Positions 50,187 through 58,292 of a DNA stretch of 64,000 nt are shown in pieces. Every line of letters begins with the position of its first letter. Positions within the stretch are counted from its first letter, which is position 1. The position numbers were made by a program, and so were the translations under genes. A model generated the notes under the pieces. That model was not told where the DNA came from. It made no database searches and worked only from the letters and a program-made list of their open reading frames with translations. The DNA comes from an uncultured Aurantimonas sp. GTDB lineage: Bacteria; Pseudomonadota; Alphaproteobacteria; Rhizobiales; Rhizobiaceae. The DNA is taken from the NCBI GenBank assembly GCA_947488615.1, contig CANKZU010000003.1:248001-312000 (forward strand). Reading direction: 5' to 3'.

Positions 50187-51392
50187 ATGGAGGTCAATGC
50201 GTCAGTCAGCCTCGCCGAGGCTGGACACGGCGATGTGATGTGGCAGCGTTTCGCCGTCCCGTATCAATACCCGGTCGCGTTCGTGCGCGGGCTATTCTGC
50301 CCCGACAATCCGCTTTTTGCCGAGACCGTGGCCCGTAAAGACACCGGGAAACGGCATCGCTGTCTCATCATCATCGATGAGGGAGTGGCGAGCACGGTGC
50401 CCGGCCTAGAGAAGGCGATCACGGCGTATTTCGATGCCTATCGTGAACGATTGCAGTTGATCGCGCCGCCGATGCTCATTCCGGGTGGCGAGATCGTCAA
50501 GCGCGAATTGGCTTATGTCGAGCGCATGCAGGATGCGCTTCATGCCCATGCGATCGACCGGCATTCCTATGTCATCGCCATCGGCGGCGGCGCGGTGCTT
50601 GACGCCGTCGGTCTGGTAGCCGCGACCGCGCATCGTGGAATTCGCCATATCCGCATCCCCACCACGGTCCTGTCGCAGAACGATTCCGGTGTCGGGGTGA
50701 AAAACGCGGTCAATTTCAAGGGAATCAAGAATTATGTCGGCACCTTCGCCCCGCCCTGGGCGGTGCTGAACGATTTCGATTTCCTGATGTCCCTGCCCCG
50801 CCGCGAGCGCATCTCGGGCATATCTGAGGCGGTCAAGGTCGCGTTGATCCGCGACCGGGATTTCTACATCTGGCTTGAGGAACATGTCGACCAGCTCGTG
50901 ACCTTTCAGCCCGCGGCGGAGGAATACATGGTGCGCCGCTCGGCCGAGCTGCACATGCACCAGATCGCCCATGGCGGCGACCCGTTCGAGACGGGGTCAG
51001 CCCGCCCGCTCGACTTCGGCCATTGGTCGGCGCACAAGCTGGAGGCGATGACCAGCCATCATGTCCGCCACGGTGAGGCCGTCGCCATCGGCATTGCGCT
51101 CGATGCCCGCTACTCGGTGCTGGCGGGACTGCTGGCCGAAGGCGAGGACGAACGGATCGTGGTGCTGCTGGAAAATCTCGGCTTCCGGATATGGCACCCG
51201 GCGCTGGACATGGTGGATGCCGAGGGTGGCTCGTCGATCCTTTCGGGGCTGTGCGAGTTCCAGGAGCATCTGGGCGGCGAACTGACCATCACGTTGCTCA
51301 GTGAGCTCGGTGTCGGCGTCGAGGTCAACCAGATGGACCACGACCTGGTGCGCGAGGCACTGAACTGGTTGAAAGCTCGCGAAAGAAGCTGA
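50187..51392 (+). CDS. eboD: EboD: 3-dehydroquinate-synthase-like protein of the ebo cluster
   Basis: A 401-residue sugar-phosphate cyclase homologue. NAD-binding IGGGAVLDAVGLVAATAHRG near 130, IPTTVLSQNDSGVGVKNAVN near 160, and metal ligands apparently kept: Glu in GISEAVKVALIRD, His in DFGHWSAHKLEAM, His in HHVRHGEAVAIG. So it looks catalytically competent, but it differs from AroB (KNAVN instead of KTAIN-type, FGHWSAHKLE instead of GHTFGHAIE). It is therefore the ebo-type paralogue, not the shikimate enzyme. The natural substrate of EboD is unknown. It starts the forward eboD-eboE-eboC unit; eboE begins right after its stop. Confidence 0.88.
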   Translation: MEVNASVSLAEAGHGDVMWQRFAVPYQYPVAFVRGLFCPDNPLFAETVARKDTGKRHRCLIIIDEGVASTVPGLEKAITAYFDAYRERLQLIAPPMLIPGGEIVKRELAYVERMQDALHAHAIDRHSYVIAIGGGAVLDAVGLVAATAHRGIRHIRIPTTVLSQNDSGVGVKNAVNFKGIKNYVGTFAPPWAVLNDFDFLMSLPRRERISGISEAVKVALIRDRDFYIWLEEHVDQLVTFQPAAEEYMVRRSAELHMHQIAHGGDPFETGSARPLDFGHWSAHKLEAMTSHHVRHGEAVAIGIALDARYSVLAGLLAEGEDERIVVLLENLGFRIWHPALDMVDAEGGSSILSGLCEFQEHLGGELTITLLSELGVGVEVNQMDHDLVREALNWLKARERS

Positions 51393-52580
51393 ATGAAAAT
51401 CGACGACCGGCTCGGGCACCTGACCTATTGCCTCAACATTCACCCGACCCAGAGCTGGAACGACGTCAAAGACGCGCTGAGCGGGCCGGTCGCGGCGGTG
51501 AAATCGGCGGTCTGCCCCGATGCGTCGTTTGCGGTGGGCCTGCGGTTCTCCGGCGACGCCCTGGCGGAGTTGTCGGAGCCGGCAAGGCGCGCCGAGCTGA
51601 AAGCGCTACTCGACGAGAACGACTTCCGCGCCATTACCGTCAATGGATTCCCCTATGGCCCCTTTCACGGCACCCGGGTCAAGGAAGACGTCTATCAGCC
51701 CGACTGGCGGAGCGAGGAGCGTGTGCGCTACACCAACGATCTGGCGGATCTGATGGCCGAGATCGCCCCGCCGGGGGAGATGGTCAGCCTCAGCACCGTG
51801 CCCGGCACCTTCAAGCCGCTGGCCGAAGGGGCAGAAGCCGCGATGGCCGAGAATTACCTGCGTTGCGTCGCCCATCTGGTCGCGCTCCAGGCCCGGACCG
51901 GCGTGACGGTCGCGCTGGCGATCGAGCCGGAGCCGTTCTGCTTTCTGGAAACCATCGCCGAGACCGTCGACTTTTTTGAGGCGCATCTGTTCAGCCGCGC
52001 CGCCGCCGAACGTCTCGCTCGTGTGACCGGGCTGACGCCGTCCGAGGCCGCCACCGCCCTGCCCCGCCATCTGGGACTCTGTTACGATGTCTGCCACGCG
52101 GCCGTGGAATACGAAGACCCCGCCGGCAGCATCACTGCCTTGCGGCAGGCCGGAATCCCCGTTCACAAGCTGCAGCTGAGCGCCGCGCTGCGGATTCCGC
52201 GGGTTGGCGCAGCCGAGCGTGAGGCGCTCGCCGCCTTCGACGAGCCGACCTATCTGCATCAGGTGATCCGCCTCACTGCCGACGGGCTGAAAGCCCATGT
52301 CGATCTGGCCGAGGCACTGGCGCTGGGCGCGGCAAGCGACGGCGAGGAATGGCGCGTGCATTTCCATGTACCGATCTTCCTCGACGATCTGGGCGCGTTT
52401 TCCTCGACCCGCGACTTCCTCGAACAGATCCTGGCGCTGCACCGGGAGGAGCCGATTTCGCCGCATCTGGAGATCGAGACCTACACCTGGGATGTCCTAC
52501 CCGGTGGCCTGCGCAGTGCCACGGTCGACAAGGACATCGCACGGGAAATCGCGTGGGTTCTGGGCCACTTGCGGCCATGA
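51393..52580 (+). CDS. eboE: EboE: xylose-isomerase-like TIM barrel protein
   Basis: A 395-residue protein annotated in other genomes as metabolite traffic protein EboE. It begins LGHLTYCLNIHPTQSWNDVK and shows a sugar-isomerase/endonuclease-IV-type TIM barrel with possible metal ligands in FPYGPFHGTRVKEDVYQPDW, LAIEPEPFCFLE, LGLCYDVCHAAVEY and FHVPIFLDDLG. Cytosolic. No spacer between it and eboD; its TGA overlaps the eboC ATG (ATGA). Confidence 0.88.
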   Translation: MKIDDRLGHLTYCLNIHPTQSWNDVKDALSGPVAAVKSAVCPDASFAVGLRFSGDALAELSEPARRAELKALLDENDFRAITVNGFPYGPFHGTRVKEDVYQPDWRSEERVRYTNDLADLMAEIAPPGEMVSLSTVPGTFKPLAEGAEAAMAENYLRCVAHLVALQARTGVTVALAIEPEPFCFLETIAETVDFFEAHLFSRAAAERLARVTGLTPSEAATALPRHLGLCYDVCHAAVEYEDPAGSITALRQAGIPVHKLQLSAALRIPRVGAAEREALAAFDEPTYLHQVIRLTADGLKAHVDLAEALALGAASDGEEWRVHFHVPIFLDDLGAFSSTRDFLEQILALHREEPISPHLEIETYTWDVLPGGLRSATVDKDIAREIAWVLGHLRP

Positions 52581-53419
52581 CCTTCGGCACATTCTTGAAG
52601 CTCGGTCGGGTGTCCAACCTGCCGACAGTCTGGACCAACGCGATCGCCGGCTCGGTGCTTGCCGGTCAGGTCGCGCCCGGGTCCGTGCTGGTGGTCGGTC
52701 TGGCGCTGACGCTCTTCTACATCGGCGGCATGTGGCTGAACGATGCCTTCGACGCCGAGATTGACGCGCGCGAACGCGCCAACCGCCCCATCCCGATGGG
52801 CGAGATCGCCGTCGGTACCGTCTTTGCCATCGGCTTCGCGCTGCTCATTGCCGGGATGGCGCTGGCCTTCGCGCTCGGCGCCGCCGCCGGAGCGGCGGGG
52901 ATCGCGCTTGCCCTGGCGATTGTCCTTTACGACTGGCTGCACAAGCGCACCGTACTGAGCCCCGTGATCATGGGGGTCACTCGGTTTCTCAGCTACGTCC
53001 TGGCCGCACTGGCGGTCGGTCAGGTCACCGGTTCGGTGCTGCTCGGCGCCCTCGCTCTCTTCGCCTATGTCGTCGGTCTGACCTATGCCGCCAAACAGGA
53101 AGCCTATGACCGTCTGGACCGTGCCTGGCCTCTGGCGGTGCTGGCCCTGCCGGTTCTCTACGGGCTGACGCAGGCCGTGGCCGATCCGCTGGCGCTGGCC
53201 GTCTGGGCCGGGTTGGCGGCGGTGGTGGCGGTGGCACTGCGGCGCCTGTTCCGGCGCGGCAAGGGCGATGTGCCGAAAGCGGTCGTGACCCTGATCGCGG
53301 GCATATCGCTTTATGACGCGACGCTGATTGCCGGGGCCGGTCAGCCTGGGCTGGCGATCCTCGCCGTCGCCGGATTCGCCCTGACGCTGCTGTTGCAACG
53401 GGTCGTGTCGGGCACTTGA
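52577..53419 (+). CDS. eboC: EboC: UbiA-like prenyltransferase
   Basis: A 280-residue integral membrane protein with about eight spans. Start ATG at 52577 (MTFGTFLKLGRVSNLPTVWT) overlaps the eboE stop. Prenyl-diphosphate-binding Asp motifs are present: NDAFDAEIDARERANRPIP (NDxxDxxxD, near residue 55) and YAAKQEAYDRLDRAWP near residue 170. So it may prenylate an aromatic or sugar-derived compound at the inner membrane. The acceptor is unknown. It is convergent with eboF 23 bp downstream. Confidence 0.88.
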   Translation: MTFGTFLKLGRVSNLPTVWTNAIAGSVLAGQVAPGSVLVVGLALTLFYIGGMWLNDAFDAEIDARERANRPIPMGEIAVGTVFAIGFALLIAGMALAFALGAAAGAAGIALALAIVLYDWLHKRTVLSPVIMGVTRFLSYVLAALAVGQVTGSVLLGALALFAYVVGLTYAAKQEAYDRLDRAWPLAVLALPVLYGLTQAVADPLALAVWAGLAAVVAVALRRLFRRGKGDVPKAVVTLIAGISLYDATLIAGAGQPGLAILAVAGFALTLLLQRVVSGT

Positions 53420-53442
53420 TGCATTCTCTGCATGAGGCACGA

Positions 53443-54828
53443 TTACGAGAAGATGTGATCCAGAACCAGCGTCTTGAAGGCGGTGGCCTCGACGGCGCCT
53501 TCGGGCATCAGATCGGCCTCGGAGGAAATGACCAGCGGGCCCGCCGAGGGATCGTCGGTGATGCGCCCGTGGGTGCCCTTCACCAATTGCGTGTCCTTGA
53601 GGGAAATGAGATCCATCAACTGGCGCTGGCCGAGTTTGCGCTTGGCCAGCCTCCAGCCGGCGGCGAGTTTCGGAAACCGGATGGCCGGATCGACGAAAAG
53701 CTCGACCGGGTCGTATCCGGGTTTGCGGTGAATATCGACGGTTCGCGCGAAATCGGGCGCCTTGGCATCGTCGAGCCAGTAATAATAGCTGAACCACCGG
53801 TCCGCCTGCGCCACCGCGACAAGCTCGCCCGAGCGCGGATGATCCAGCCCGTTGGCACGTTTCCCCTCGCCGTCCCACACGGCCTCGACTCCGCCGAGCG
53901 AGCGGACAAGTGCGGCGACCTCGGCGATACGTTCGGGGTTCTTCACGTAGATATGGGCGATCTGGTGATCGGCCATGGCGAAGGCCTGCGAGGCGCCGGC
54001 ATCGAGGATTTCCCGACCGAATTCCTCGGGCCGGACCGCAACGAGACCGGCGCGCCGCAGCGCCCGGTTGATATGCACGGCATCGCTCGCCGGGGTGATC
54101 CCGTATTCCGACACCACCACGATCCGCTGGCCCGTCTTGTCGGCCGCGTCGATCAGCGTGCCGCACAAGGCGTCGACGTCGCGCAGATCCTGTCGCAGAC
54201 GCGGATGCGCGAGATCGGGTCCGAGACGCTGAAGGTTGTAGTCCAGATGCGGCAGGTAGGTCAGGGTCAGGGTCGGGGCGCGCGTCTCCATGACATGCAG
54301 CGTCGACCGCGCGATCCACTCCGACGAGGTGATGTCCGCCACCGGCCCCCAGAACTTGAACAGCGGAAACTGCCCGAGCCTGGCGTCGAGCTCGTCGTGC
54401 AGTTCGGGGGGGTGCGCGTAGTGATCGGGGATCTTGCGCCCGTCGGCCGGGTACATCGGGCGTGGCGTGGCCGAGAAATCCGCGCTGGCATACATATTGT
54501 ACCACCAGAACATCTTGGCGCAGGTGAAATCGGGATTCCTGGCCTTCGCCGCGTCCCAGATCTTCTCGCCGGCGACGAGTTGATTGGGCTGACGCCACAG
54601 CAGCACTTCGGCGAGATCGCGGAAATACCAGCCGTTGGCGACGGCGCCGTGGCCGGAGGGGGGCAGACCCGTCACCAGCGTCGACTGAACGCTGCAGGTC
54701 ACCGCTGGTGTCACCGTATTGAGCGGCCGCATCGCCCCGCGCCGGGCCAGCGCGCTCAGGTTCGGCGTGTGCGCGCCCAGAAGCTCCGGTGACAGACCGA
54801 CTACCAGGATAACGAGGGTTTTCTGCAT
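53443..54828 (-). CDS. eboF: EboF: alkaline-phosphatase-superfamily phosphodiesterase/pyrophosphatase
   Basis: A 461-residue type I phosphodiesterase/nucleotide pyrophosphatase relative. MQKTLVILVVGLSPELLGAH gives the first strand and metal region, TPAVTCSVQSTLVTGLPPSG the nucleophile region, with further metal-ligand regions in LPHLDYNLQRLGPD, SEYGITPASD and a His in VKGTHGRITDD. No clear signal peptide: the N-terminus is a core strand. In the ebo set it is the usual sixth member, here on the opposite strand between eboC and eboA, so it has its own promoter in the 246-bp gap shared with eboA. Confidence 0.88.
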   Translation of the reverse strand: MQKTLVILVVGLSPELLGAHTPNLSALARRGAMRPLNTVTPAVTCSVQSTLVTGLPPSGHGAVANGWYFRDLAEVLLWRQPNQLVAGEKIWDAAKARNPDFTCAKMFWWYNMYASADFSATPRPMYPADGRKIPDHYAHPPELHDELDARLGQFPLFKFWGPVADITSSEWIARSTLHVMETRAPTLTLTYLPHLDYNLQRLGPDLAHPRLRQDLRDVDALCGTLIDAADKTGQRIVVVSEYGITPASDAVHINRALRRAGLVAVRPEEFGREILDAGASQAFAMADHQIAHIYVKNPERIAEVAALVRSLGGVEAVWDGEGKRANGLDHPRSGELVAVAQADRWFSYYYWLDDAKAPDFARTVDIHRKPGYDPVELFVDPAIRFPKLAAGWRLAKRKLGQRQLMDLISLKDTQLVKGTHGRITDDPSAGPLVISSEADLMPEGAVEATAFKTLVLDHIFS

Positions 54829-55074
54829 CTTGCGATTTTCAACCCTGTTTTGGACGCTTGCCGAAAGAAACCGGACCACGCCAGCCGAGCCGTCCGGTGT
54901 CAAGCGTCACACCAACCTGTTGTGACAGGGACCTGTTCGATGGGGAAGGACAGGCTTGTCCGGTCGGGAGCGACGCGCGGGTCGATCAGGCCCCGCGCGG
55001 TGAGCAATCGCATGCATCGGCGTTGAGACGCTGGCGTTCGGACCCGCGTACTGGCTATGGTTGCCTAGGGAGAA

Positions 55075-55830
55075 ATGGGGGAGAACCTGGTGGAGAAACC
55101 GGACTCGCTGCTCGAGGCATGGGTGACGGCTCAGTCGGGAGACGCCGCGCCATGGATCAGGGAACAGCTTGAGATTCTGTCGAAAGGCGCGAAGGAACGC
55201 GACCTTCACATCTTCCTTGGCCTGGCGCCACGGCGGCTGGGCAAGGCGGACCTTCGCCTGTCGGATGCCGACAAATCCGCCGCCGATAGCGCGCGACCCG
55301 GATGGCAGCCCGAAGGCTGGAGCATCGACGGAGCCGCACGAGTGCTCGGGCTGCTGCGCTTTCGCGGCACGCGTCCGTTTGCCGAGACGTTCAAGGATCT
55401 GCGCCGGACCGCCGACGCGGCCGAATTGGTCGCGCTCTACCGCGGTCTGCCACTCTATCCCGAGCCCGCGAGCATGGATTTCGAGGTCGGCGAAGGGCTG
55501 CGGTCCAACCTCAAGCCGGTGTTCGAGGCGATTGCGCACCGCAATCCCTACCCGCGTGATAGTTTCGACGAGCACCGCTGGAACCACATGATCCTGAAGG
55601 CGCTGTTCATCGGCAGTCAGCTGGTGCCAATTACCGGGCTCGGCGAGCGCGCCAATCCGGAGCTGGCCCGTATCCTGGTCGACTATGCGCGGGAGCGCTG
55701 GGCCGCCGGGCGACCGCTGCCGCCGGAAATCTGGATCCCGGTGAAGCCCTTCCGCCGCGATCCCGCGATCGCCGGCCAGCTCGATCAGGCGATTGCCGAG
55801 GGACATGTGACCGAGGAGGCTTTGACATGA
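55075..55830 (+). CDS. eboA: EboA domain protein
   Basis: A 251-residue soluble, mainly helical protein: LLEAWVTAQSGDAAPWIREQ, AARVLGLLRFRGTRPFAETF, LVALYRGLPLYPEPASMDFE, GLRSNLKPVFEAIAHRNPYP, and the conserved DSFDEHRWNHMILKALFIGS with LVPITGLGERANPELARILV. These are typical of EboA-domain proteins, whose activity is unknown. AGGGAGAA precedes the ATG. Its stop overlaps eboB (ATGA). Confidence 0.88.
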   Translation: MGENLVEKPDSLLEAWVTAQSGDAAPWIREQLEILSKGAKERDLHIFLGLAPRRLGKADLRLSDADKSAADSARPGWQPEGWSIDGAARVLGLLRFRGTRPFAETFKDLRRTADAAELVALYRGLPLYPEPASMDFEVGEGLRSNLKPVFEAIAHRNPYPRDSFDEHRWNHMILKALFIGSQLVPITGLGERANPELARILVDYARERWAAGRPLPPEIWIPVKPFRRDPAIAGQLDQAIAEGHVTEEALT

Positions 55831-56750
55831 TGCTGATCGACCCCCACGCGCATATGATCTCGCGCACTACCGACGATTATCAGGCCATGGCGGAGGCCGG
55901 GGTCGTTGCCTTGATCGAGCCCGCCTTCTGGGTGGGCCAGCCGCGCACTTTCGTCGGAACCTATGTTGACTATCTATCCTCCATCGTCGGCTGGGAGCGC
56001 TTCCGCGCCGGGCAGTTCGGAATCCGCCATTACTGCACGGTGGGGCTGAACTCGAAGGAGGCCAATAACGAGGAATTGGCCGAGGGGGTGATGGAATGGC
56101 TGCCCCGCTTTGCCCTGAAGGAGGGCGTCGTGGCCATTGGCGAGATCGGCTACGACGAACAGACGCCGCTCGAGGACAAGTATTTCCGCCTGCAGTTGGA
56201 GCTGGCCAAGGAACTGAACCTGCCGGTCATGGTCCACACGCCGCATCGCGACAAGAAACGCGGCACGTCGCGCTCGATGGATGTCTGCGAGGAGCATGGC
56301 ATCGATCCGAGCATGGTGATCATCGATCATAACAACGAGGAAACCGTGGCCGAAACCCTGCAAAGAGGCTTCTGGGCGGGGTTCTCGATCTACCCGTCGA
56401 CCAAGATGGGCAATGCACGGATGGTGGAGCTTCTCCGCCAATATGGCGGCGAGCGGATCATCGTCGACAGTGCCTGCGACTGGGGGATCTCCGATTGCCT
56501 AGGGGTCGCCAAGACCGCCAGGCTCGCGCTCGACAGCGGCATATCGGAAGCAACGGTACGCCTCGTCTGCTATCAGAACGCCCTCGACGCCTATGGCCAG
56601 TCCGGCCAGATGAGGGAGGCGGACTGGCTCGATCCGCCGGCCATCGATCAGCGGACCCTGTTCGAGGGAAACACGATCCTCAGAGGCGGCCGCGAGCCAC
56701 GCATCGAATCGCCGACGGAGCGCGGCGCGAGGGGGCTGATGATCGAATGA
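55827..56750 (+). CDS. eboB: EboB: TatD-like metal-dependent hydrolase
   Basis: A 307-residue amidohydrolase-fold protein. Metal and catalytic residues: HAH in MLIDPHAHMISRTTDDYQ, Glu in VVAIGEIGYDEQTPLEDKYF, His in LPVMVHTPHRDKKRGTS, His in VIIDHNNEE and Asp in IIVDSACDWGISDCLGVAK. Ordinary TatD proteins are nucleases; the ebo branch is distinct and its substrate unknown. The start overlaps eboA, and 7 bp separate it from the VTT-domain gene. Confidence 0.9.
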   Translation: MMLIDPHAHMISRTTDDYQAMAEAGVVALIEPAFWVGQPRTFVGTYVDYLSSIVGWERFRAGQFGIRHYCTVGLNSKEANNEELAEGVMEWLPRFALKEGVVAIGEIGYDEQTPLEDKYFRLQLELAKELNLPVMVHTPHRDKKRGTSRSMDVCEEHGIDPSMVIIDHNNEETVAETLQRGFWAGFSIYPSTKMGNARMVELLRQYGGERIIVDSACDWGISDCLGVAKTARLALDSGISEATVRLVCYQNALDAYGQSGQMREADWLDPPAIDQRTLFEGNTILRGGREPRIESPTERGARGLMIE

Positions 56751-56757
56751 CCGGAAC

Positions 56758-57399
56758 ATGCCGCGCCTGCTCCTGATCGTCCTCCTGCTCGTCGGCGTCA
56801 GCGCCATTCCCTTTTTCATCTGGGGAGCCGGTATCGAGGCCACCCTATCGCAAAAGGGCGCGGCGGGGTTCATGCGCGAGTTCGGTGATTGGGCCTGGCT
56901 GGCCGGCCTCGGTCTGATCGCGTCTGATATCGCGTTGCCGGTGCCGGCGACGGCGGTCATGACGGCACTCGGCATCGTTTACGGCCCCTTGCTCGGAGGA
57001 GCGATCTCGGCCGGCGGCACGATGCTGGCTGGGCTCATCGGATACGGAATCTGCCGGTCGATCGGCCCCCGCACCGCCGAGCGTCTGGCCGGGGCGGCAG
57101 GCTTTGCGGAGGCGCGGGTCCTGTTCGATCGCTGGGGCGGCTGGCTCGTCGCCGGATCGCGCTGGCTGCCGGTGCTGCCCGAAACGATCTCGTTCCTGGC
57201 CGGGCTGACCGCAATGCCCTTCCGGCGCTATCTCGCCGCACTCGCCTGCGGGGCCGTGCCGCTGGGTTTCGTCTTCGCCGCGGCCGGTCATTTCGGCGCC
57301 GACAACGTGCCGCTCACCCTGGCGATCAGCGCGGTCGCGCCGCTGGCCCTGTGGCTGGCGCTGCGGCCGTTTCTGACGCGCCGATCGCGACCGTCCTGA
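56758..57399 (+). CDS. VTT-domain (DedA/TVP38-like) membrane protein
   Basis: A 213-residue inner-membrane protein of the VTT/DedA group: LIASDIALPVPATAVMTALG, GIVYGPLLGGAISAGGTMLA, GLIGYGICRSIGPRTAERLA, and GSRWLPVLPETISFLAGLTA, which has the re-entrant-helix Arg-x-x-P-type motif. Members move or scramble lipids such as undecaprenyl phosphate and phospholipids. It begins 7 bp after eboB, so it is probably co-transcribed with eboAB. It is a plausible seventh gene of this cluster (inference). Confidence 0.85.
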   Translation: MPRLLLIVLLLVGVSAIPFFIWGAGIEATLSQKGAAGFMREFGDWAWLAGLGLIASDIALPVPATAVMTALGIVYGPLLGGAISAGGTMLAGLIGYGICRSIGPRTAERLAGAAGFAEARVLFDRWGGWLVAGSRWLPVLPETISFLAGLTAMPFRRYLAALACGAVPLGFVFAAAGHFGADNVPLTLAISAVAPLALWLALRPFLTRRSRPS

Positions 57400-57447
57400 G
57401 GCGCCCTCCGAAAACCGTCGCCCGCGGGGCGCTTCCCGAGCCGCAGA

Positions 57448-58197
57448 CTACGGCGAGAAGCCCGGGCTTTTGACATAGGCCACGATCGCCCTGATCTCGT
57501 CGATGCTATAGCTGTCGCGCCACGCGGGCATCTTCTTGAAGCCCTTGTAGACCCGCTTGAACACGAACTCTGGCTTATACTTGCCGGCCTTCAGCTTCGG
57601 CGCCTTGCCGGGATAGGCCTTGAAGCCATGGCAATGGGTGCATTGGGCAAACCAGATGTCCCTGCCGGTTTCGATATGGGCCGGATCGGCCAGAAATTCC
57701 TCGGTAAAGACCTGATCGTCGATCACTTCCTCGACAGTGCGGGTCTCCTCGGGGGTCGCTTCTGGCTGCGCCGCCGCGGCATCGGTGGAGGTGTCGGTCG
57801 TTTTCGCCAGATAAGCCGCGACATCCTGACGCTGCTTTTCGTCACTCAGCTTGAATGACATTTTCGACTTGATCTTCGGGTCGTCGAGATAGGCCTGAAG
57901 AAAGCCGTTGGGGTCGGTCACGAAGTCGGCCACAAGCTCCTCGGTCCAGACTAGGCCCTTTTCGCCCGCGGCCGCCAGATCCTTGCTATATTTGTAGCCG
58001 TCGACGGAGCCAGCCGGGCGCCCGATCACGCCGGCGAGCCTGGGCCCGACACCGTTTTTCGCGTCGGCACCAATCTGGTGGCACGCCTTGCACTTATTGA
58101 ACACGGCCTCACCGGCCGTCGCGTCCTGCGATAGTCCCGGTGTGGCGGAACCAATCACGACCACAAGCGCCGAAATCAGTGATGCGAACCTAAACAT
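57448..58197 (-). CDS. Periplasmic diheme cytochrome c
   Basis: A 249-residue exported protein. Signal peptide MFRFASLISALVVVIGSATP ending near LSQ. First class I cytochrome c domain (about 27-135) with the heme motif CKACH in GEAVFNKCKACHQIGADAKN and Met ligand in IKSKMSFKL. Acidic linker (about 138-170). Second domain (about 175-249) with CTHCH in GRDIWFAQCTHCHGFKAYP and Met in FKKMPAWRD. It follows the PQQ dehydrogenase gene by 95 bp on the same strand and is its likely electron acceptor. Confidence 0.88.
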   Translation of the reverse strand: MFRFASLISALVVVIGSATPGLSQDATAGEAVFNKCKACHQIGADAKNGVGPRLAGVIGRPAGSVDGYKYSKDLAAAGEKGLVWTEELVADFVTDPNGFLQAYLDDPKIKSKMSFKLSDEKQRQDVAAYLAKTTDTSTDAAAAQPEATPEETRTVEEVIDDQVFTEEFLADPAHIETGRDIWFAQCTHCHGFKAYPGKAPKLKAGKYKPEFVFKRVYKGFKKMPAWRDSYSIDEIRAIVAYVKSPGFSP

Positions 58198-58292
58198 GGC
58201 AATCCTTGTCGTGTTGCTCGAAGTCGTCTCGTTCCGGCGGAAACGGCGCCACGGACGATGAGCCCGCGGCGCCGCGTATTCGGGCGGATGGC

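Noticed and set aside
52481..54598. A 705-codon minus-strand frame covering the end of eboE, eboC and part of eboF.
   Set aside because: Low-complexity Arg/Gly/Gln-rich translation, antisense or out of frame to well-supported ebo genes.
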